DNA of 64,000 nt. Origin: Halanaeroarchaeum sp. HSR-CO (GTDB taxonomy: Archaea > Halobacteriota > Halobacteria > Halobacteriales > Halobacteriaceae). The first letter of the stretch is position 1; each line of letters begins with the position of its first letter. Positions 7,182-14,391 of the stretch are shown one piece after another. The notes under the pieces are model-generated. The model was not told where the DNA came from, made no database searches, and worked only from the letters and a program-made list of their open reading frames with translations. The stretch spans positions 248,001 to 312,000 of the forward strand of contig NZ_CP087724.1 of the NCBI RefSeq assembly GCF_024972755.1, given 5' to 3'. A program made the translations under genes and the position numbers.

Positions 7182-7472
7182 TCAGTCACCTCCGAAGTTC
7201 CGGACGGTGGATTTCACGCCGACCCGCTCGGCGAACTTGTCCGCGGTGTAGAGGCCACCGCCGATCTGGATCTCCCGGGTGTATGCCGGCGAGTAGCTGG
7301 CCCCGAGCATGACGAGGAGGCCATACACCTCGTCGGGGAGGTCGTAGGGCGAGTTCGGTTCGATCACGTTGCGAGCGACGGTCCCAGCCATGAAGGCCGC
7401 GAAGACCGCGAGAATCTGCATCCACTCCTCGGTGTCGAGGAGGGTCTCGAATTGGGGTTGTAGTTCTGGCAT
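7182..7472 (-). CDS. small virion membrane protein (VP12-like position)
   Basis: This 96-residue protein has two hydrophobic stretches, residues 18-37 (MQILAVFAAFMAGTVARNVI) and 50-61 (YGLLVMLGASYS), followed by a Gly-rich, polar C-terminus. It is the first gene after a promoter-bearing gap and precedes the two capsid genes. SH1 VP12, a small membrane protein, is encoded at the same place. Homology not tested. Confidence 0.55.
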   Translation of the reverse strand: MPELQPQFETLLDTEEWMQILAVFAAFMAGTVARNVIEPNSPYDLPDEVYGLLVMLGASYSPAYTREIQIGGGLYTADKFAERVGVKSTVRNFGGD

Positions 7473-7500
7473 GCTACAGCCAGACCCTTACAGACGGCCC

Positions 7501-7508
7501 GTAAAAGG
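7501..7508 (-). promoter_or_regulatory. TATA-like element for the capsid gene block
   Basis: On the minus strand the sequence cgccttttacgg places a ccttttac box about 32 bases before the ATG at 7472. This is the only sizeable gap (7473-7557) inside the structural operon, so it probably carries an internal promoter that gives high expression of the capsid genes. Confidence 0.45.
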
Positions 7509-7557
7509 CGAGCAACCGGGAGATTGCCCCGATTCGCGTCAGATTACGTAACCTTAC

Positions 7558-7692
7558 TCACCACCGTTCGAGCAGGCGGCCGATGACCTCCGGTTTCGAG
7601 GGTTCGTAGCCCTTTCGCTCGGTGAGTTCTTGCTGAATTTCTCGAAATCGATCGGCACGGTCGCCGGACAGGGTGATTCGTTCTCGGGTCAT
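7558..7692 (-). CDS. 44-residue ribbon-helix-helix-like protein
   Basis: The sequence opens MTRERITLSGDRADRFREIQ and ends in KPEVIGRLLERW: a short strand followed by two helices, the outline of a small ribbon-helix-helix DNA-binding protein. The ATG overlaps the stop of the ATPase gene by one base (TGATG); a longer upstream start would run through the ATPase gene and is unlikely. It could be a regulator of the capsid promoter that follows it, which is an inference from position. Confidence 0.5.
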   Translation of the reverse strand: MTRERITLSGDRADRFREIQQELTERKGYEPSKPEVIGRLLERW

Positions 7693-8465
7693 CAGAACGG
7701 CTGCCGCAGTTCGTGGTCTGAACCGCCGTAATGGGGGCTCTGCATGTCGATATTCGCCGAGTTCTTCCGGTGCATCGTTCCCGAGTCGTCGCTGTAAATC
7801 CATTCGGACATGACAACCTGGCCGGCTTCCTCCCGCTTTCGGAGGGGTACGGGACCGTCTTCGGGGTGATGCAGCGCTTCGGGAAGGTCGTAGATCGGCC
7901 CGTCGGCGAGCGGGTTGTGCACGGCCTCGTTGTACTCGGCACCGAGGCGGTTACGGTCGCTCTGGGACTTGAAGCCACCAAAGAGAGCGGCGTTCGTCTG
8001 CGAGATGACCGTGTTGTGCAACTCCTGGAGGCGCTGGGTGATCCAGATCGAGGAGACGCCGCCCCGACCGGTCGTCGCGAGCAGCTTGATGGCCTCCAGG
8101 AGTTTGCTTTGCTGGTCAGCGACCGAGTGCGCTTCGTCGACGACGACCAGGCCCTGACCGTCGAGCAGCCGCATCGACGCAGCAACTCGGGCGACGACTT
8201 GCCGCCAGGTGTCCTGGTCGACCGCTCGGGCGAGCACGACCGTCCGATTTCGCTGGAAGACCTGGGCCCAGGCCTGGGGCGATAGCGCCGCCTCACGGTC
8301 GCCCACGGCCACGTAGGAAGCCAGCCCGCTCTTGACCAACCCTTTGAACTCGTCCTTGTAATCCAGGATGGCGGTGTACTCGACGTCTTCGAGGTTGTTC
8401 TCGACGGTCGCCTGGCCGACGTACGATTTCCCCCAGCCCGATTGCGCGGCGATGAGCTGACGCAT
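7692..8465 (-). CDS. genome-packaging ATPase (FtsK/HerA, A32-like)
   Basis: This 257-residue P-loop ATPase has Walker A at residues 7-15 (AQSGWGKSY) and Walker B in GLVVVDEAHS (about residues 106-113). A glutamine sensor-like motif follows in SSIWITQRLQELHNT. The size and motif spacing fit the small packaging ATPases of PRD1/SH1-type internal-membrane viruses, which pump the genome into preformed capsids. The P-loop is slightly unusual (SGWGKS). It lies upstream of the capsid genes, as in related viruses, and is the strongest single piece of evidence for this virus class. Confidence 0.8.
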   Translation of the reverse strand: MRQLIAAQSGWGKSYVGQATVENNLEDVEYTAILDYKDEFKGLVKSGLASYVAVGDREAALSPQAWAQVFQRNRTVVLARAVDQDTWRQVVARVAASMRLLDGQGLVVVDEAHSVADQQSKLLEAIKLLATTGRGGVSSIWITQRLQELHNTVISQTNAALFGGFKSQSDRNRLGAEYNEAVHNPLADGPIYDLPEALHHPEDGPVPLRKREEAGQVVMSEWIYSDDSGTMHRKNSANIDMQSPHYGGSDHELRQPF

Positions 8466-8466
8466 G

Positions 8467-9036
8467 TTACTCCGCGAGTTCGTCGAGGGCGTCCTCGACG
8501 GCCTGGAAATTCGATTCGAATACCTGGCTAATGGCCGTCGCGCGGTCCCAGGCGATGACCTCCGCGACGAAGGTCCATAGGTCGACGTCGAACTGCTCTC
8601 TCACGTGGAAGTCGGCGATCTCGGCGTCGGTCATGCCCTCGACCTCCTCGGGGACGGATTCGCGGTACATCTCCGCCCAGGAACGGACCTGCTCGCCCCA
8701 CTCTTCGCCATCCATTCGAAGATACTCGACCAGGGGCTCAGACTCGTCGACGTGAGCCCCGACGACGACCTCCGCCCACCACTCAGCGAGTCGCATCTTC
8801 GTCGCCGCGTCGACGAACCCGAGAAGCATGTCCTGGCGGACTTCGACCGGCACCGGATCGAGGGCGACGTCCTGATCGTGAGCGTCGGCCACTCGGTTCA
8901 CCAGATCGACGAGGGCGGCCTCGTGCTCGGCGAGAATCCGGGTTGCAGCGACGGCCTGGGGCATCTCCGGCACGTTGACCTGCTGGGCCATCTGCATGAC
9001 TGCTTGCTCTTTCGCCGCGCTGAACGGATTACGCAT
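8467..9036 (-). CDS. viral helical protein upstream of the ATPase
   Basis: This 189-residue protein starts at MRNPFSAAKEQ, overlapping the previous stop by 8 bases; longer forms run through the neighbouring gene in another frame and are rejected. It is mostly acidic alpha helix, with no cysteine or membrane helix and several Trp (RLAEWWAEVV, EEWGEQVRSWAEMY). No family recognised. It may help packaging or scaffold assembly, since it is coupled to the ATPase gene one base away. Confidence 0.55.
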   Translation of the reverse strand: MRNPFSAAKEQAVMQMAQQVNVPEMPQAVAATRILAEHEAALVDLVNRVADAHDQDVALDPVPVEVRQDMLLGFVDAATKMRLAEWWAEVVVGAHVDESEPLVEYLRMDGEEWGEQVRSWAEMYRESVPEEVEGMTDAEIADFHVREQFDVDLWTFVAEVIAWDRATAISQVFESNFQAVEDALDELAE

Positions 9037-9544
9037 CGCCCTCACCTCCGGCGACGTCGTCGGCCACTCTCTCGAGGAAGTCGGTTTCGGTAACCAGGAC
9101 CGTGCCGGCGATGACGAGCGACCCAAAGAGGATCTGCTGTCCGGGATCCATCTCGCCCATGTCGCGCTCGGCGGCCCACTCGTCGACCGCCTCGTCGAGA
9201 CCCAGGTCGCGGGCCATCGCTTCGGGGTCGGTGCCCTCGATCTCCCCGCCCTGGTGCCGGACGACCGTCGACAGGGAGGTATCCAGGGTCCGGACGTACA
9301 TCTCGCCCCAACCGACGCCACCCGTCGGACTGGCGGGCTGTGCCGCCTCCTCGTCGTTCTGATTATCGCTCTCGTCGGTTTCTTCGTCCTGGTCGTCGGA
9401 GCCGGCCCCGGCGGCCGCCTCGATCTCGTCAGCGACCGTCGAGAGGTCGGCCATTTCGTCGCTCTCGATCTCCGGGACATCCTCGTCCTCGGTGTCGGGC
9501 TCGGGCTCCGGAGCGTCGACGTCCTCGGTCTCGGCGGCGCTCAT
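9029..9544 (-). CDS. acidic viral membrane-associated protein
   Basis: In this 171-residue protein, residues 1-70 are extremely acidic (Glu/Asp-rich, disordered). A folded-looking region then leads to one hydrophobic helix at about residues 140-155 (QQILFGSLVIAGTVLV) and a short acidic tail. It overlaps the genes on both sides by 4 and 8 bases. Probably a virion membrane protein. Confidence 0.55.
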   Translation of the reverse strand: MSAAETEDVDAPEPEPDTEDEDVPEIESDEMADLSTVADEIEAAAGAGSDDQDEETDESDNQNDEEAAQPASPTGGVGWGEMYVRTLDTSLSTVVRHQGGEIEGTDPEAMARDLGLDEAVDEWAAERDMGEMDPGQQILFGSLVIAGTVLVTETDFLERVADDVAGGEGDA

Positions 9545-10332
9545 GCACCCACCCCCTCGGCAGCAATGAGCCCGGCACCGCCGGTCGCGACGTCGCCAGC
9601 GTCCTGGCCGTCGTCGACGTCCTCACCGGTTACCGCTGGCGCTCCCTCGGATTCTTGAGATGTCTCGCCCTCGTCGTCTCCCATGTAGCGGTAGAGCAGG
9701 GCCAGGACCACCGCCAGACTGACCAGGAGGGCGATGGTCGTTTTATCGACCGATGGAACGAGCGCCCCGACCGCCCCTGAAAGGGGCCCTTGAGCGCCCT
9801 CGGAAGGGCCCTCGTCGTCGCCCTTCGGGTCGCTGCCGTCGCTGGCTTTGCCTCCCTCGTCGTCGCTCTCCTCGTCGGAGGGGGAACGACCGCCCTCACT
9901 ACCGCCCTCGTACTGCGCTCGTTGGCGCTCGATCTCGTCCTCGGTTGGCATGTCGTCCTCGTCGGGTGCGCTTTCAGGGCCCTCCTCGGGGCCCTCGGGG
10001 GCGGTCTCCGACTCGCTGCCGTCCCCGGCTTTGCCCCCTTCGTCGTCGGTCTGTTCGTCGGTCGATTCTGACGACCCATCGCTATCGCCCTCGGTAGCGG
10101 GGCTTTTTGCCGCTTCCGCCCCTCCCTCGGGGCCCTCGTCGGCGCTCTCCGGGTCGCTGCCGTCGCTGGCTTTGCCTCCCTCGGGCGGGTCTTCGGGTGC
10201 CTCTTCGTCGAGGCGGCCTCTGATAGCGGCCCAAGAGGGGTGGTCGTTGCTGGCGTTCACGTGCCCCTGGAGATTGCTCGCGGCTGGGAAGTTGCGACCG
10301 CACTCCGGACACTCGATGGCTGTATCACTCAT
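9541..10332 (-). CDS. zinc-finger, acidic-repeat, membrane-anchored viral protein
   Basis: This 263-residue protein has three parts. Residues 8-31 form a C2H2 zinc finger (CPEC, then LQGHVNASNDH). Residues 45-180 hold three loose acidic repeats, each around DDEGGKASDGSDP and EGPEEG. Near residues 195-215 there is one transmembrane helix (TIALLVSLAVVLALLYRYM), followed by an acidic and then Gly/Ala-rich end. Coupling a nucleic-acid-type finger to a membrane anchor through a long acidic arm is unusual. It might tether the genome to the internal viral membrane, which is inference only. Start and stop overlap the neighbours (ATGA). Confidence 0.6.
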   Translation of the reverse strand: MSDTAIECPECGRNFPAASNLQGHVNASNDHPSWAAIRGRLDEEAPEDPPEGGKASDGSDPESADEGPEGGAEAAKSPATEGDSDGSSESTDEQTDDEGGKAGDGSESETAPEGPEEGPESAPDEDDMPTEDEIERQRAQYEGGSEGGRSPSDEESDDEGGKASDGSDPKGDDEGPSEGAQGPLSGAVGALVPSVDKTTIALLVSLAVVLALLYRYMGDDEGETSQESEGAPAVTGEDVDDGQDAGDVATGGAGLIAAEGVGA

Positions 10333-10538
10333 TCGATAACTATGTAGTTCGGTTCGATGGAGAGCCGGCCGAGATAGGCCTCGGACAGCACCCGGATTAC
10401 TTCGCCGTCGGTCGGGTCGTCGCCCCAGAGTCGGACGTCGCCCTCGATGGCCTCGACGTCCTCGGCGATCTGCTCTTTCGCATCCTCGAAGGCCTCGGTC
10501 TGACGCCCATCTGAGAGGGAAATGTGCTTGCCGCTCAT
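10329..10538 (-). CDS. small acidic viral protein
   Basis: This 69-residue protein (MSGKHISLSDGRQTEAFEDA at the N-terminus) is predicted to form a helix followed by a short helix-strand C-terminal part ending in EPNYIVIE. ATGA overlaps join it to both neighbours. The C-terminal GEVIRVLSEAYLGRL could be a small DNA-binding helix pair, but this is weak. Function unknown. Confidence 0.55.
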   Translation of the reverse strand: MSGKHISLSDGRQTEAFEDAKEQIAEDVEAIEGDVRLWGDDPTDGEVIRVLSEAYLGRLSIEPNYIVIE

Positions 10539-11293
10539 GTGTTCAGGTCCGCTTTCGTGACTACCTCGCCCCCGAGTTCGTCGAATTCGAGGGGGTCCTG
10601 TCCGTACTGGTCGCGGATTTCGTTGATAGCGGCTGCCGCCTCCCGTGCCTGGGCGAGTCCGGCCTTGTACTTCGTCCACTGGCTGCTCAGGCCCTGGTAG
10701 ACCGGTCCCGGGAGGTCGCCCGTAGACGGGTCGCCCTCGGTGTCGTCGAGAATCTTGTTCACCTGGTCGTCGGAGAAGCCACACCGGTCGGTCAGGAACT
10801 CGCAGGCCTCCGGATCGCCGTGCATGCAGTGGCCCTCGGCGTGGTCGCACTGCTCTCCCTCGGCGTGTCGGGCGGCCTTTCCGGCCTTCTCGACCGCGCT
10901 CCGGTCGGCGTCGAGGCGTTTGTCGCCATCCGCCCGCTCGTAGACGTCGCGGTGTTCGTCGACGGTCAAGGTGGTGTTGTAGTAGTCCAGCCAGTTCGAG
11001 ACGCCCCGATCGAGGGCCAGGGCCTTCACGGCCCGGGCATGCGGGACCGTCGTCTCGGTGAAGTCGATATGGTCGCGCTCGGGTTCGGTGACCGTCACCT
11101 GGCCGCTGCCAGCGGCGTGCTCGCCGCGTTCGTCCTCGGCGGCGAGTTCGGCGGCCTCGACGACACTCTCGGGGGCGTCACTCCGGAATCGAACTGTTTT
11201 CAGTCGCTTGTCGTCGTCCGGACAGAGCGCGTCGGGATACTGAAGGCGAATGAGGTCAGCCCCGCTCTTGGTGGGGAACTCGACCGTGCTCAT
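10535..11293 (-). CDS. conserved-looking viral protein with Cys/His cluster
   Basis: This 252-residue protein starts at MSTVEFPTKS; the ATG at 11293 overlaps the stop of the small upstream gene. A Cys/His-rich core at about residues 148-170 (CDHAEGHCMHGDPEACEFL, then DRCGF) probably binds zinc. The rest is acidic helix. I do not recognise the family. Its place early in the structural operon, before the zinc-finger membrane protein, suggests a virion or assembly role. Confidence 0.55.
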   Translation of the reverse strand: MSTVEFPTKSGADLIRLQYPDALCPDDDKRLKTVRFRSDAPESVVEAAELAAEDERGEHAAGSGQVTVTEPERDHIDFTETTVPHARAVKALALDRGVSNWLDYYNTTLTVDEHRDVYERADGDKRLDADRSAVEKAGKAARHAEGEQCDHAEGHCMHGDPEACEFLTDRCGFSDDQVNKILDDTEGDPSTGDLPGPVYQGLSSQWTKYKAGLAQAREAAAAINEIRDQYGQDPLEFDELGGEVVTKADLNT

Positions 11294-11424
11294 TGATCGG
11301 CCTCCTGTTTGACGCAGCACCACGGGAGCCATTCCCCATCACCAACATGCACCAACTGGCTAACATCTTCATGAATCGCACAATACACCCGCAGATATTC
11401 ACTCTCGCATCCCGTCGAAATCAT
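11290..11424 (-). CDS. 44-residue cysteine-containing small protein
   Basis: A small gene beginning MISTGCESEYLRVYCAIHED and ending near WLPWCCVKQEADQ. Start and stop both overlap the neighbouring genes in the ATGA manner, which supports it as real. Four cysteines and two histidines could bind a metal. No recognised family. Confidence 0.5.
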   Translation of the reverse strand: MISTGCESEYLRVYCAIHEDVSQLVHVGDGEWLPWCCVKQEADQ

Positions 11425-11795
11425 CGGTCACCGATCTCCGCGGCGAACTGGTCGAGTCGGTCGTTCCGGCCCTCACGGTCGGGGACCTCCTCCTCCCCAA
11501 TCCGTTCGGGTATCCACTCCGGTAACATGCCTTTGGGAATCTCCCATCCGACTGTCCCGTTTGGAAGCTCAACGATGAGCGTCTGAGACTCGTCGTCCGA
11601 TTCGGAATTATCATACACCCCTACATGGTGGTGGCCGTAGAATCCGCCGACCAGGGCAGCGAACGCGACGGCGAGCCGGTTGCGGTCCTGGTAGGCCCTC
11701 GCCCACTCGTTGGTCATGCCCGCCGTGGACGCGATCTCTTCGACGGCGCCGCGAGCAGCGCCCTCGGCGATGGCCTCCAGGGGGCTACGGCCCAT
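11421..11795 (-). CDS. viral protein of unknown function
   Basis: This 124-residue protein starts at MGRSPLEAIAEG; an in-frame ATG at 11825 would add ten residues. The N-terminal half carries an alanine-rich helix (AVAFAALVGGFYGHHHVGVY, which may touch the membrane). The C-terminal half has strand-like TLIVELPNGTVGWEIPK and a charged tail. No motif recognised. It overlaps the preceding two-helix membrane protein gene by 11 bases. Confidence 0.5.
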   Translation of the reverse strand: MGRSPLEAIAEGAARGAVEEIASTAGMTNEWARAYQDRNRLAVAFAALVGGFYGHHHVGVYDNSESDDESQTLIVELPNGTVGWEIPKGMLPEWIPERIGEEEVPDREGRNDRLDQFAAEIGDR

Positions 11796-11997
11796 GATCC
11801 AGCCTCCAGTCGTGGGTGGCTGCAAAGAGAACGGTGCCCGCAGACAACCCTGTGCCGATGATGCCTGCTATAGCCCACACCCACAGTGGGGCGGAGGTCA
11901 GTAGCTCCCAACCTACAGCCGCCATTAACCCGGTCCCCAACACGGCCACGATACCGTTCAGAACCAGCAAGAACTCCTCTGTAACCTCTTGATTCAC
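11785..11997 (-). CDS. small membrane protein with two helices
   Basis: This 70-residue protein begins at a GTG (11997), which overlaps the stop of the tiny upstream gene (GTGA). Hydrophobic helices lie at about residues 8-27 (FLLVLNGIVAVLGTGLMAAV) and 35-58 (PLWVWAIAGIIGTGLSAGTVLFAA). The two-helix hairpin form resembles a holin or a small virion membrane protein. A holin-like role would be a guess. Confidence 0.5.
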   Translation of the reverse strand: MNQEVTEEFLLVLNGIVAVLGTGLMAAVGWELLTSAPLWVWAIAGIIGTGLSAGTVLFAATHDWRLDHGP

Positions 11998-12110
11998 GGT
12001 CCAATCCCCGCGTTCACCATGTGGATTTCCTTCGCGATCTGGTGGTAGTGACCCTGGCAGCCCGGCACGGGACAAGGGACCGGGCGGTCACTCGTCGCGG
12101 TCGCCATCAT
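11994..12110 (-). CDS. 38-residue zinc-finger-like microprotein
   Basis: A tiny gene whose centre reads CPVPGCQGHYHQIAKEIH, a compact C-x4-C plus histidine arrangement compatible with one bound zinc. ATGA overlap upstream and GTGA overlap downstream support it. Its function is unknown; similar microproteins recur elsewhere in this provirus. Confidence 0.5.
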   Translation of the reverse strand: MMATATSDRPVPCPVPGCQGHYHQIAKEIHMVNAGIGP

Positions 12111-12250
12111 CGCCTCCCAAGGGCGGCACGCAACTCTTCAGCGACGGTCCCGATGGGGGAGGGAACGCTGGCGGTACCGCCGCAGTCGAAACACTTCCCG
12201 GTGGTCGCGCCGAGAGGCTTGCAGCAGGACGAACACTTCTCCCGGGTCAT
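12107..12250 (-). CDS. 47-residue zinc-ribbon microprotein
   Basis: The sequence MTREKCSSCCKPLGATTGKC followed by FDCGG gives a C-x2-C ... C-x2-C zinc ribbon, ending in a short helix (GTVAEELRAALGRR). The ATG overlaps the previous stop and the stop overlaps the next start. It could be a regulator or assembly factor; no family recognised. Confidence 0.55.
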   Translation of the reverse strand: MTREKCSSCCKPLGATTGKCFDCGGTASVPSPIGTVAEELRAALGRR

Positions 12251-12447
12251 TCGTCCTCTTCCACTCCTTCGACCTCGCCCCGGTGCTGCTCGACGGAGAA
12301 CATAGCAGACTCCGACGTGCGTTTGGCTGCGGCCGCCTCCCGTCTTGCGGATGCGGACTCCCGGTAAGCGAGATATGCGAACCCGGCGGCCATCCACAGC
12401 CCGGCCAGAATCGCCTCCTCACGGGTGATCCGTAGCAGGGTCGTCAT
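12247..12447 (-). CDS. first gene of the structural operon, small membrane protein
   Basis: This 66-residue protein has an N-terminal hydrophobic helix (about residues 11-28, EAILAGLWMAAGFAYLAYRE) and a charged, Ala/Glu-rich helical tail. It is the 5'-most gene of the roughly 10.6 kb minus-strand operon; the region upstream holds a dyad that may regulate the whole block. Confidence 0.55.
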   Translation of the reverse strand: MTTLLRITREEAILAGLWMAAGFAYLAYRESASARREAAAAKRTSESAMFSVEQHRGEVEGVEEDE

Positions 12448-12501
12448 CCCTACTCACCACCCTCGAATCTCGATTTTCTGGGTCGATGCTCGGTCAAAAT
12501 G

Positions 12502-12520
12502 GTATGCCTGGATGGCATAC
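12502..12520. promoter_or_regulatory. inverted repeat, likely operator of the structural operon
   Basis: The perfect dyad gtatgcc-tggat-ggcatac (7-5-7) lies 55 bases upstream of the first structural gene and about 115 bases before the rightward gene at 12637. A protein bound here could control both divergent transcription units. A half-site ggcata recurs at 14703-14708 beside the repressor genes. Confidence 0.5.
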
Positions 12521-12601
12521 TCCTCACATCACCGATAGAATACCGTAACCCCTCTCCGCACCGATAAGAATACAGGGGAGTCTACTACCGAGATAGCCAC
12601 A

Positions 12602-12611
12602 TACTTTACTA
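12602..12611 (+). promoter_or_regulatory. TATA element for the small gene at 12637
   Basis: The bases tactttacta are centred about 30 bases before the ATG at 12637, as expected for a leaderless haloarchaeal transcript on the plus strand. Confidence 0.45.
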
Positions 12612-12636
12612 GGAAGGCCGCTAACACCGAATTGTG

Positions 12637-12849
12637 ATGAGTGCGACGAGTCAGACGGAGATGATTGCGCAGGCCATCGAGGACGACGATCTTGTGCCGC
12701 TCGGGGAGAAGAAAGCGCAGGAGTCGGAGGGTGCGATCTACGTCCCGTATCCTCAGCCCCACGCCCGAAACCAGGGGCTCCGCCAGTCGAGTACGGTCAA
12801 AACCTACCTCCACAGTCCGACCGGGGCACTTGTCGTGATACCAAAGTGA
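12637..12849 (+). CDS. small halovirus-type protein of unknown function
   Basis: This 70-residue protein opens MSATSQTEMIAQAIEDDDLV; GTG at 12634 is an alternative start. It has a charged helix, then a Pro/Tyr-rich part (IYVPYPQPHARNQGL) and a strand-like end (TYLHSPTGALVVIPK). GC content is that of the provirus backbone, unlike the next three genes. It is divergent from the structural operon and may be an early gene. No family recognised. Confidence 0.5.
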   Translation: MSATSQTEMIAQAIEDDDLVPLGEKKAQESEGAIYVPYPQPHARNQGLRQSSTVKTYLHSPTGALVVIPK

Positions 12850-12881
12850 GTGACCGGGCTAACATGAGCCACCGACAACAG

Positions 12882-12889
12882 CTATAAAG
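12882..12889 (+). promoter_or_regulatory. TATA element of the AT-rich cassette
   Basis: The bases ctataaag lie 42 bases before the ATG at 12928, which would give a leader of roughly 15 bases containing tgaggaga, a possible ribosome-binding site. It is the only clear promoter for the three-gene cassette. Confidence 0.5.
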
Positions 12890-12927
12890 TTGAGGAGATA
12901 GAACCCACAATCACTGAATTAACTCGT

Positions 12928-13266
12928 ATGGCATTGGCATCTGCGGAAAAAACGATTGAATTGGACGAAGACGTAGACATTTCACGTCTTGCAGATACGA
13001 TAACCAGAATCCTCCATGAGTCTGAAGACATTTTAGAAGTGGAAAAAACTGAACGACCAGGGGAAATCTATATCGACGCCAATACCAAATCGACACTTTT
13101 GACTTGGGGACAAGAAATCAACATAAAAATTACACCGGCGAGAATAGTTATCAGAAGCGAATCGCCCAATCAGTGGATTGATTGGGGTCAGTCGGAAAAA
13201 ACAGCCGATAATATATATTCATATATCGAAAATTTGAGCTCCAATGATCGCACCCAAATAGCCTAA
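12928..13266 (+). CDS. AT-rich cassette gene 1, small soluble protein
   Basis: This 112-residue protein is acidic, without cysteines or membrane helices. A helix at residues 17-35 (DISRLADTITRILHESEDI) precedes strands EIYIDANTKSTLLTW, EINIKITPARIVIRSES and WIDWGQSEKTADNIYSYIE, a helix-plus-beta-sheet domain. Codon use (ata, aaa, att, tat) differs sharply from the backbone, so the gene was acquired from a low-GC source. It is followed 14 bases later by a zinc-ribbon/glycine-zipper protein and then a membrane protein in the same style. Not recognised. As provirus cargo it may act in host protection or superinfection exclusion, which is inference. Confidence 0.6.
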   Translation: MALASAEKTIELDEDVDISRLADTITRILHESEDILEVEKTERPGEIYIDANTKSTLLTWGQEINIKITPARIVIRSESPNQWIDWGQSEKTADNIYSYIENLSSNDRTQIA

Positions 13267-13280
13267 TTTATTCATAAAAT

Positions 13281-13604
13281 ATGAGAGTCTTTGTCGAATG
13301 CCCACAATGCCAGACAAAAATATATCTAGAAGATGTATACGAATCCCCGGACAAATACCCCGAAGATTTTGAATTAGAGTGTGAAAATGGCCATATTAAT
13401 ACATTCGGTAGACCCGATTTAATCGCTGAAACTGGTGTAAATTCTTCGTTGGCTGGCGCCGTCTTAGGAGGGGCTGCTGGAGCACTCGGGGGACCCTTGG
13501 GTGTCGCGCTTGGCGCTGGATTAGGCAGCATATTAGGCCAAAACCAGGATCAGGAAGATGGAGAAAAGGTGAGAAACTTCAACGAAAAGTACCCAGATTG
13601 GTGA
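13281..13604 (+). CDS. AT-rich cassette gene 2, zinc ribbon plus glycine zipper
   Basis: This 107-residue protein starts MRVFVECPQCQTKIYLEDVY. Cysteines in CPQC (residues 7-10) and in LECENGH (around residues 35-39) form a zinc ribbon. Residues 55-85 are a glycine-zipper segment (GAVLGGAAGALGGPLGVALG) of the kind found in membrane-inserting, often pore-forming or oligomerising peptides, followed by a charged tail. Zinc ribbon and glycine zipper together suggest a protein that assembles at the membrane on a signal. AT-rich like its neighbours. No named family. Confidence 0.6.
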   Translation: MRVFVECPQCQTKIYLEDVYESPDKYPEDFELECENGHINTFGRPDLIAETGVNSSLAGAVLGGAAGALGGPLGVALGAGLGSILGQNQDQEDGEKVRNFNEKYPDW

Positions 13605-13610
13605 AATATT

Positions 13611-14090
13611 ATGGATGGAACCACTCACCCGAACAATGAACCAGTATTATATATTTTTGTTAGCTTTATCATAATATTCGGTCTAGTTTTTCTTTCAAGC
13701 ATCACGGATTTAAGGGGTATGATTATAGAACAAATTTATCACATCTATATTTTAATTGTAGCTCTCATTATTGCGGTCTACCTCGTTGCTGTGGTCGATC
13801 TCGTCTCTGGAACCCCAATGTCTCATGCTGAACCCGATAGTCCGCTTGGAATTCTTTTTAGCAGAGGATTAGGCCCATTGGGTGATTTAGTAGGTGAATT
13901 ATTACAAGTACTCTTAGTAATTTCAGCAAGTAGAACCCTTACAGCGGGGATTATTCTAAATCAATGGAATCTTAACCTCCAAAAAGGAGATTATATATTA
14001 ATGGTGCTTGTCGCATTGGGACTTTTCGTTATTGGAGGCTTGCCAGTCTTTCATAGAGTCCAACAAATGCGCCATACTTGGCATAGTTAA
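13611..14090 (+). CDS. AT-rich cassette gene 3, multi-spanning membrane protein
   Basis: This 159-residue protein has hydrophobic helices near residues 12-31, 42-64, 95-115 and 124-145, with short polar loops. It begins 6 bases after the previous stop. The topology is like a four-helix effector or channel, but no motif identifies it. Base composition matches the other two genes of the cassette. It may act with the glycine-zipper protein at the membrane. Confidence 0.55.
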   Translation: MDGTTHPNNEPVLYIFVSFIIIFGLVFLSSITDLRGMIIEQIYHIYILIVALIIAVYLVAVVDLVSGTPMSHAEPDSPLGILFSRGLGPLGDLVGELLQVLLVISASRTLTAGIILNQWNLNLQKGDYILMVLVALGLFVIGGLPVFHRVQQMRHTWHS

Positions 14091-14095
14091 CAGAG

Positions 14096-14389
14096 TTAGC
14101 CAAGTACTGACCGCCGAGGAGCCTGATTGTCGGCATCGAGGTCACCGTCGAGATACAACTGGCCCCAGGTCGTGATCTCGTACATGTCGCCGTGGATCGG
14201 GGCGATGAAATCCACGTCGGCGAGCGCCCGACACCGCTCCCCGATTCTCGCCTTAGAGGCTTCGAGGTCGTGAAAAGCTGGCTCTTTGGCCATGATATGT
14301 GGCGTCGACCACCCTTCTTCTGAGAGATGTTCGAGGATACGCTCGTCAAGCTGCTGCATCCAGGTACCCGCACTCCGATACCCTCCCAT
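14096..14389 (-). CDS. phiH1-repressor-like winged-helix protein
   Basis: This protein of up to 97 residues may start at the inner MQQLDERILEHL (14359). The pattern of DERILEHLSEEGWSTP, then a recognition region with IGERCRALADVDFIAPIH and the wing MYEITTWGQLYLDGDLD, is that of the phiH1-repressor-like family, used by haloviruses and haloarchaea to control lysogeny. It follows its paralogue at a distance of 2 bases, so the two are made together. Probably binds operators in 12.5 kb and/or 14.7 kb. Confidence 0.7.
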   Translation of the reverse strand: MGGYRSAGTWMQQLDERILEHLSEEGWSTPHIMAKEPAFHDLEASKARIGERCRALADVDFIAPIHGDMYEITTWGQLYLDGDLDADNQAPRRSVLG

Positions 14390-14391
14390 GG

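Noticed and set aside
10329-10850. 173-residue version of the small gene at 10329-10538
   Set aside because: The upstream part is an out-of-frame reading of the neighbouring gene; the ATG at 10538 overlaps the previous stop.
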